Origin: Dastarcus helophoroides
Lineage: Eukaryota > Arthropoda > Insecta > Coleoptera > Bothrideridae
NCBI GenBank assembly: GCA_028583605.1
Contig: CM053326.1
Coordinates: forward strand, 33,386,431 to 33,450,430
Reading direction: 5' to 3'
Length of the DNA: 64,000 nt
In this document: in pieces, positions 58,301 to 64,000 of the stretch
Layout: each line of letters begins with the position of its first letter
How positions within the stretch are numbered: the first letter of the stretch is position 1
Notes under the pieces: model-generated
Seen by the model: the letters and a program-made list of their open reading frames with translations, nothing else
Told to the model about the DNA's origin: nothing
Databases searched by the model: none
Program-made: the position numbers and the translations under genes

Positions 58301-58579
58301 ATGTTTGATATCAGGATTCTTAATTCATTTTTTTTTCACGAAATTTTTTTCGAATAAATGTTCTTTAGTAAAAATTTGGTAGTATCTTAGCATATTGGAT
58401 TGAAAAAAGTGAAAAAAATGCTGCAATATACTAGAACACAGTTTATTTGTCACAGTTTACGTTTTATGATATAAAGTGGCATATCGTGTCTTTGATAAAT
58501 AGGAAAATTAATCATTAAAGAAATAACAAAAACAATGTTTAACTTATAAAAAAAACTCAGTGCAACTGAGTTACAGAAA

Positions 58580-60620
58580 GTCTTTGAAAAAAAAAAGTTT
58601 CGACTGAAATATTATGGGCGAAATGTGTATTAATTCGAGAAATTACTTAAAATATGTTTTAAAAGATTTGTTTTATCTTTAAAGTTTAAATTTGAAATTT
58701 CGTGAAAAAAGTTTCAATTTCGAGAAAAGCAACATTTATTAATTAAGATGCATTCGAGATTCAACTCTAAATTTTGATTTTAAAAATCAAATTTAAGTAT
58801 AATTTTCAAGTTGTCCGAAGCTCTAGAAAAAATTTCACAATTTAGAGAAAAAATTAGAAATGTACAACACAAATATTCTCGAATTTTCGAGTTTGAAATC
58901 TCCACCGAATTTTGGAAAGAGTCCAAATTTCGAAAAAAGGTTCAAAGTTATATATTCGACTTTGCACTCGAATATTTGACGACGTTTCTAGTTTTACATC
59001 CGAGATTTCAAACAAATTTTAAAATTTGTAGCAATAATCGGATTTGCGAACTTAGTCAAAAACTAGAGAGGAATTTTGAAAATTGAAATTTTAATCTTAA
59101 AACTTTTTAAAAAAAATCTTGAATTGTCTAGCTTAAAAATGTCAAACTTAAACATCGTATTGAAAAAAACAAGGTTCAAATTTCGATAGAAACTATAAAA
59201 ATAAAATCCGACTTTATTTAACACGAAATTTCGAAACTGTCTTAGATACAAAATTTAAAAAAATAACAAAATTTAAAACATTTCAAATTTAAACTCGGAA
59301 TTTAGATGAAATTTCCAATATTGGATTTTAGGCTGAGAAATTCAAACTTCTAAAATTGCACGATTGTACAAAGTTTGATCCGAAATTTAGACCTTTTTCT
59401 GAAAAAATTTAGATTTCTCCTTTTAGAAACACAAGAAGATTATCTATCATAGTTACTTATTAAATGATTCGAAAAATACTTCCAAACAGACACATGGTCA
59501 ACCGGGCATAAATTGGATTTGCTTAATAAAAATTGAAATACAAAACTTGTCCCCTGACACCAAGAAAGATCAAAAAACACAATAAAGGTTGCTCTAATGC
59601 GTTTCGACAGCCAAGATATCATCTTCAGAGAAGTACTCTGAGAGATAGTATTTCTCTGAAGATGATAGCTTTGCTATCGAAACGCATTAGAGCAATCTTT
59701 GTTGTGTTGTTTAATCTTTCTTAGTTTCAGGGGACAAGTTTTGTATTTCAATTTTTGAAGATAACCAAGGACCAGTCCGTTCCATCAAAAAAAATAATAA
59801 TAAAAATTAATGGAAAAAAACGTAATTTTTAGATAATCGTTCTTTCAAATTGTGTATAAAAGTGTAAATTTCCAAAGATATTTTGCCTGTAATTTTCACT
59901 TTTTTGTGTATTTAATTTTCATGTTCTCTTGATATTTCGAGAAACAAGTTGAAATTTCCAAAAATTACTTTTCTCGAAATATCCACTAAAATATTTTTTT
60001 CCGAAATTTGGGACACTTTTAGTAAAATTTGACTAAATTTTGGCAAAATACGCGAATTTTGGAAAAAAAATGAATTTCGATCGTCGAAGTCAAAGTTCAT
60101 AAGAAATATTTTTCTGGAAAATTCTACTTTAAAAAAAAATTGACCCTATTTCTTTAAAGAAATAACTTCGAAGAAAAAGACGAAACAGTCAAATTAAAAA
60201 AAAAACAAATTTTGGGGTAAAGTCGATATTTAAAAGAAAAGAAAAATTTTGAATATAAATTAAAATTTCGAAAAAATACTATTTAAAAAAAGTCGAGTTT
60301 AGAAAAATTCGACCCAACTCTGAAAAGACGAAATTTCAAAATAGTCAAATTTTGAGAATAAAGTCGACCTTAAGAAAAAGGTAAATATTTGGAGAACAAA
60401 AGTCGATATTTCATTAAGAAACGAATTTAAAGAAAAAATCTAAACCGGACACATAGAAGGTTAAATTTTGATAAAAAAGCTGAAAATCTGGAAGATATTT
60501 TTTCCATTTTTATAAAGAAAATTTTCCACTTAATTTCGAAGAAAAAGTCGGTAAAATTTCGAGAAAAAGTCCAAATTTTGAGAAATAGTAAATGTCGAGT
60601 TTTGAAATGAAAATTAACAA
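58580..60620. repeat. Degenerate AT array (block 10, mostly A-rich)
   Basis: Words AAAAAGTCGAAATTTTGAGAAA and variants. Interrupted by hairpin copy E. It lies inside the hAT-bounded block 57863-61448. Confidence 0.75.
59535..59798 (+). mobile_element. Hairpin retroposon, copy E (longest stem)
   Basis: The left arm starts AAAACTTGTCCCCTGACACC and runs through GCTCTAATGCG and TATCATCTTCAGAGA to about 59640. The right arm mirrors it to 59750, then the family 3' end GGACCAGTCCGTTCCATCAAA. The stem is about 100 bp with few mismatches. Flanks AATAAAAATT (59525-59534 and 59799-59808) match, but the site is A/T-rich, so chance is possible. Confidence 0.82.
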
Positions 60621-60639
60621 ATCTATAGTGCTGGATTTA

Positions 60640-61400
60640 TAAACAATTAAAGCTGTAGCTTAGAGGTTGGAGGCTCCCAAAAACATCATATTTGGATATA
60701 CAGTGTTGCCCAGAATACGTTGTAGGGAAAAATAGGGATGAGGGACCTTGTTTTGTGTGAAGAAGCCTTTTTTTGTTTCCAAAATTCTTGAGCTCCGTTT
60801 TTTTAAGCAACCAGAAATTCTCAAGGCAGTGTGACGACCTTTTTTTTGCACGTTAAAAAGTTCTCGGTAAATAAATTTAATATTTACTTCGCAACACTAG
60901 CCCCATATCTTAAATAGTTTAGGGCACCATCAAGTCTAAACCGAGCATATTTAAAAAAAAAACTACACTTTTGCAAAAATGAAGAAAAAAATTATCTTTA
61001 TTTTTAATGGGGATTACACAGTTCAAATAGTTTTTTCAAAGTATCGATTCATTTGGAACACCCCAGCCTGAATATTTTTTCAAAAAATCATGAACTTTTT
61101 TATTTTCTAACTTGTATAATTTCTCATAAATTATAATTTAGCAGATCTCTGCTGAACGAATCTTGATTGAGCTGGTCTCTTCTTTATAGAATTTCTATGA
61201 AAAGCTGCTTTAAATAAGGGTTGATTTTCCGTTCATTTCAATATTACACTTTGAATTTTTACCTTATTACTAAAATTTCGTCGGTAAAGGTTTTTTTATA
61301 AAGTATAATTTCTTTTCGAAATTTCCATGCTTTTTCTTAAAGTTCCGGAATTTAGTTTCAAGCAGAAAATTACAATTTTTATCTATCTCAATTTGGAAAT
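60640..61400. other. No gene seen
   Basis: AT-rich interior of the hAT-bounded block. Short ORFs only. Confidence 0.4.
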
Positions 61401-61608
61401 CCACCCGGTAGCCCCCACTCGCCTAGCAATTTTCTGGGTACGCCCCTGATCAGCATCAATGAGTATAAAATAAATAGAGCGTAGCAATTTTAAATGGAAT
61501 AAATTAAATAAAAGTGACCATTTTTCTGAAAAAAATCCTGTAAAAGGTCTTATTTTTGTTCAGGTTTGACACAGTATAGGGTGGTTTTTATATTTTTTCA
61601 TTGCAATA

Positions 61609-62020
61609 GGGCGAGAACTAAGCCGGAACTTTTTTATTATTTTTTTAAATAAATTGTATGTCTTGTGATCTGTTGTTGAAAACGTGGCAAAACTAGGATA
61701 AGAGTGCCAAAGTTGACACGGCAATGCAATTTTAATTTCTTGCAGGAGGGCGAGAACTAAGCCTGAACTTTATTATTTTTTTAAAATAAATTGTATGTCT
61801 TGTGATCTCTTGTTGAAGAGGTCGCAAAACTAGGCTAAGAGTGCCAAAGTTGACACGTCAAGGCAATTTTAATTTCCTTGCAGGAGAGAGAGAACTAAGC
61901 CTAAACTTTATTATTTTTTAAAAATAAATTGTATGTCTTGTGACCTCTCGTTAAAAAAGTGGCAAAACTAGGATAAGAGCGCCAAAGTTGACATGTCAAG
62001 GCAATTTTAATTGCCACTCG
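61609..62020. repeat. Tandem repeat, three units of about 139 bp
   Basis: GAGAACTAAGCC recurs with its context at 61613, 61752 and 61890 (spacing 139 and 138). Each unit contains AAATAAATTGTATGTCTTGT, GTGGCAAAACTAGG-type and GCCAAAGTTGACA words and ends TTTTAATTTC(C)TTGCAGGA. The third unit degrades at its end. Units are about 85-90% alike by eye. Confidence 0.85.
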
Positions 62021-62026
62021 TTGTTG

Positions 62027-62440
62027 TAATGCACAGAGGTATAGGTTTGAACATTTATCAGATTCAGAGTTTAGAAACCAAAGACCGGCTTCGGTCTTAT
62101 TAGATTAGAACTCGCCAGTTTGGTATATCCAATTCGAATGCTAACGGTCCGTTTACATCACGAAATAATTTGTGGTTTACAATAGACACTTTATTCCCGA
62201 TATTTCTCCCCGAGATAAAATATGTAGTTCGAGTAATTAATCTTACAATCAGCCGCGTAACGTGTAAATAAGACTGGAATAGCTGCTCTTAGGATAGTTG
62301 ATACTTAATGTACGAAATAAAGTACACCGTTACAAATGTTCCGGCAATACTACAGAATACTATAGAATCAAGAATGTCCTCAGTGTGACTCTTAAGTACC
62401 GCCACATTTTGGTCCATAGAGATGGAACAAGTGAAGTATC
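62027..62440. repeat. Direct duplication related to the MITE interior
   Basis: 62027-62150 matches 62783-62905 (GTTTGAACATTTATCAGATT and TATATCCAATTCGAATGCTA). 62330-62415 matches 62905-62975 (TGTTCCGGCAA and GTGTGACTCTTAAGTACC). It is likely a diverged second copy of the element at 62653-63016. Confidence 0.6.
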
Positions 62441-62652
62441 GTATGCAAATAGCAGATTTGTACTTGACAAATTGACATTTAACTGTCACATAAAAGTGTT
62501 CTTCCATTGTAAAATCACATCAATAAAATATTTTTTAAGGTCATGTTTGTTTACTTGTCTGTTTAAAATACTGCTCAAATAAGGAATATACGTAAACATG
62601 ACAAAAAATTACAGCAGCACACTAGATGTGAAAACCTTTTACACATACGGTA

Positions 62653-63016
62653 GAATGCAACCTAGACTGCAGTATGTAGCCCTTTAAGCATGTATAGTGG
62701 ATCATACGTTGCTAAACTATCAATAGTTGAACCACAAACGCTTAGCAAAGCAATTGCTCTGTAGGAAAGCCCCTGAAAACTAGATTCTAATGCAGAGACC
62801 AATAGGTTTAAACATTTATCAAATTCAGAGTTTGGAAATCAAAGAACAGTTTCAAATTTATTAGATCTTGTCAGTTTAGTATATCTAACTCGAATGCTAA
62901 CAAATGTTTCGGCAAGTAGATACTAGTAGATACAGAATCAAAGGACCTGCTTCGTGTGACTCCTAAGTACCCTCACTATTTAGAGGGCTGCATATACTGC
63001 AGTCTGGGTTGCACTC
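62653..63016. mobile_element. TA-flanked MITE
   Basis: The left end GAATGCAACCTAGACTGCAG is matched on the other strand from 63016 by GAGTGCAACCCAGACTGCAG, and similarity runs to AGCCCT. TA flanks both ends (62651-62652, 63017-63018). The 364-bp interior is non-coding. Confidence 0.7.
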
Positions 63017-63018
63017 TA

Positions 63019-63800
63019 TTCGAAAATCATTATTGTAGTTTATGAACTGTCTTCAGGCCAGTTAGGCTCCATTCACATATTTAAAATAGTTAACTCCAAC
63101 AGTTGAGTGATAAATATCACTCAACACTCCAACGTCAGAGTTTAAAAATAGCATAATAATTTGAAACCGCCGCACAGCGCCGATAGAATATAAGACGAAA
63201 TTTTAAGCGTTTAAAAAGTTCATCATTAACATAGCTTTTTGTATGTCGGTTCAATAATAAACATTCTACAAATGTGTGTAATTTTTTCAACATTTAACAA
63301 CTTTTTTACTGTCAAAGAAAGATAATTCGATTTATGTAATTTACTTTTACTCTAATAGCTGGTGTCGGAAAATGTGACTTGTTGGCGTACCACGCCCGCG
63401 AAAGAATGTAATTACTGTAAACTAGTGCAGCAGGAACAAATGAGGAACAATAAGAAATAACTACCTTCGATAGTTAACATCGACCTTTACCTTTAGAATT
63501 GGTTACAACACTACTTTGCGAATGTTGCTACCATATATCGTAATGGCGCGAATTTTCTAAAGTTATTTACATACATCACGTTATTGATTCCTTAAAGCTT
63601 TTCTAATGTCTGATATATCGACTTCGACTCTCACCATTGGGATCTCGTTTACTGAAAACGATGTTGATTAAATTGTCGCACATTTGCGTACTTCAATGAT
63701 GAACATTATGCAAAAAATGAATCTGATAAAGTTAATATCTTTTGAGTTCTATTAAGATTTACAAAAATCGATCTTGTTTTATTTACATTTTTTAAAAAGC
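63019..63800. other. Intergenic, no gene seen
   Basis: AT-rich sequence with a few GC-richer patches (63165, 63390). Nothing recognised. Confidence 0.4.
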
Positions 63801-63804
63801 TATC

Positions 63805-64000
63805 AATGTCGGAGGTTTTTAATGAATATATTAGAGAGGGAAAGTCGAGGACTGCTGACAGAAAATTAAGGACTGTATACAACAGGTCGCAGAGGAAACT
63901 ATAGGAAAAAGAAAAGTCAACACTAACGTAAGGAACAACACTAAACCATGGTTCTGTCAGGAAGTCAAGGAACTAGCAAAACAAAAAGATAGTTTTCTGC
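63805..64000 (+). mobile_element. LINE fragment running off right edge
   Basis: The plus strand reads QKIKDCIQQVAEETIGKRKV and then NTKPWFCQEVKELAKQKDSF to the window end. This is the endonuclease-to-reverse-transcriptase linker pattern (KPWW..EV..L...K..) of non-LTR retrotransposons. The preceding codons in another frame (MSEVFNEYIREGKSR) suggest a frame break near 63860. Confidence 0.6.

Larger units (their letters stand above)
57863..61448. mobile_element. Candidate 3.6 kb hAT-bounded composite
   Basis: The left end CAGGGGCGCACCCA (57863) and the right end, read on the other strand from 61448, CAGGGGCGTACCCA, differ at one base in 14. Flanks AACAGCAT (57855-57862) and ATCAGCAT (61449-61456) match at 7 of 8. 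The interior has no transposase. It holds a LINE scrap, a degenerate AT array and hairpin copy E, so most of it may be later filling of a non-autonomous hAT. TIR similarity is short, so this could also be two separate element ends. Confidence 0.6.

Overview
The window is nuclear DNA from an insect. Four host genes are split by GT-AG introns (shortest about 50-75 bp), the DNA is strongly A+T-rich, and the gaps are packed with Tc1/mariner, hAT, LINE and other mobile relics. A beetle is possible, but I cannot fix the order from sequence alone.

Layout. (1) 1-3935, minus: an acidic Ser/Asn/Glu-rich protein with degenerate internal repeats, unrecognised, running off the left edge. (2) 4350-17710: gene-poor repeat land with two degenerate AT arrays, a nested pair of hAT-type MITEs (8264-9523), a small C2H2 zinc-finger gene (11567-12130), a hairpin retroposon, a dead Tc1 transposon (13528-15139) and a promoter-like block with heat-shock elements that looks like a solo LTR (about 17400-17710). 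(3) 18262-37720, minus: the 20-exon THO complex subunit 2 gene (THOC2). Its 7.7 kb intron between exons 16 and 17 holds an antisense gene for the ciliary protein CFAP299 (22529-23222). (4) 40016-46477, plus: ALKBH8 (RRM, AlkB dioxygenase, tRNA methyltransferase) in four exons. (5) 46735-48610: a broken LINE with an RNase H domain, interrupted by a segment copied from the neighbouring supervillin gene. (6) 49648-57439, minus: the last two exons of a supervillin-like gene; the intron between them holds a 2.66 kb hAT element. (7) 57440-64000: a 3.6 kb hAT-bounded block, a 139-bp tandem repeat, a TA-flanked MITE and a LINE running off the right edge.

How the genes relate. THOC2 is the scaffold of the THO/TREX mRNA-export complex. 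ALKBH8 modifies wobble uridines in tRNA. CFAP299 belongs to cilia and sperm flagella. Supervillin links membrane and actin. I see no shared pathway; the neighbourhood looks like ordinary insect gene order inflated by repeats.

Most interesting: (a) a family of about 140-265 bp elements with long hairpin arms, one conserved 3' end, A-rich tails and 10-12 bp target duplications, so apparently retroposed hairpin RNAs; (b) about 17-18 kb of degenerate strand-biased arrays built on a TTTCGAAATTTCGAC-like word, several switching strand midway; (c) a rearranged supervillin segment inserted in a LINE between 44-bp direct repeats; (d) four single-base excesses that break otherwise intact host genes, probably assembly errors.
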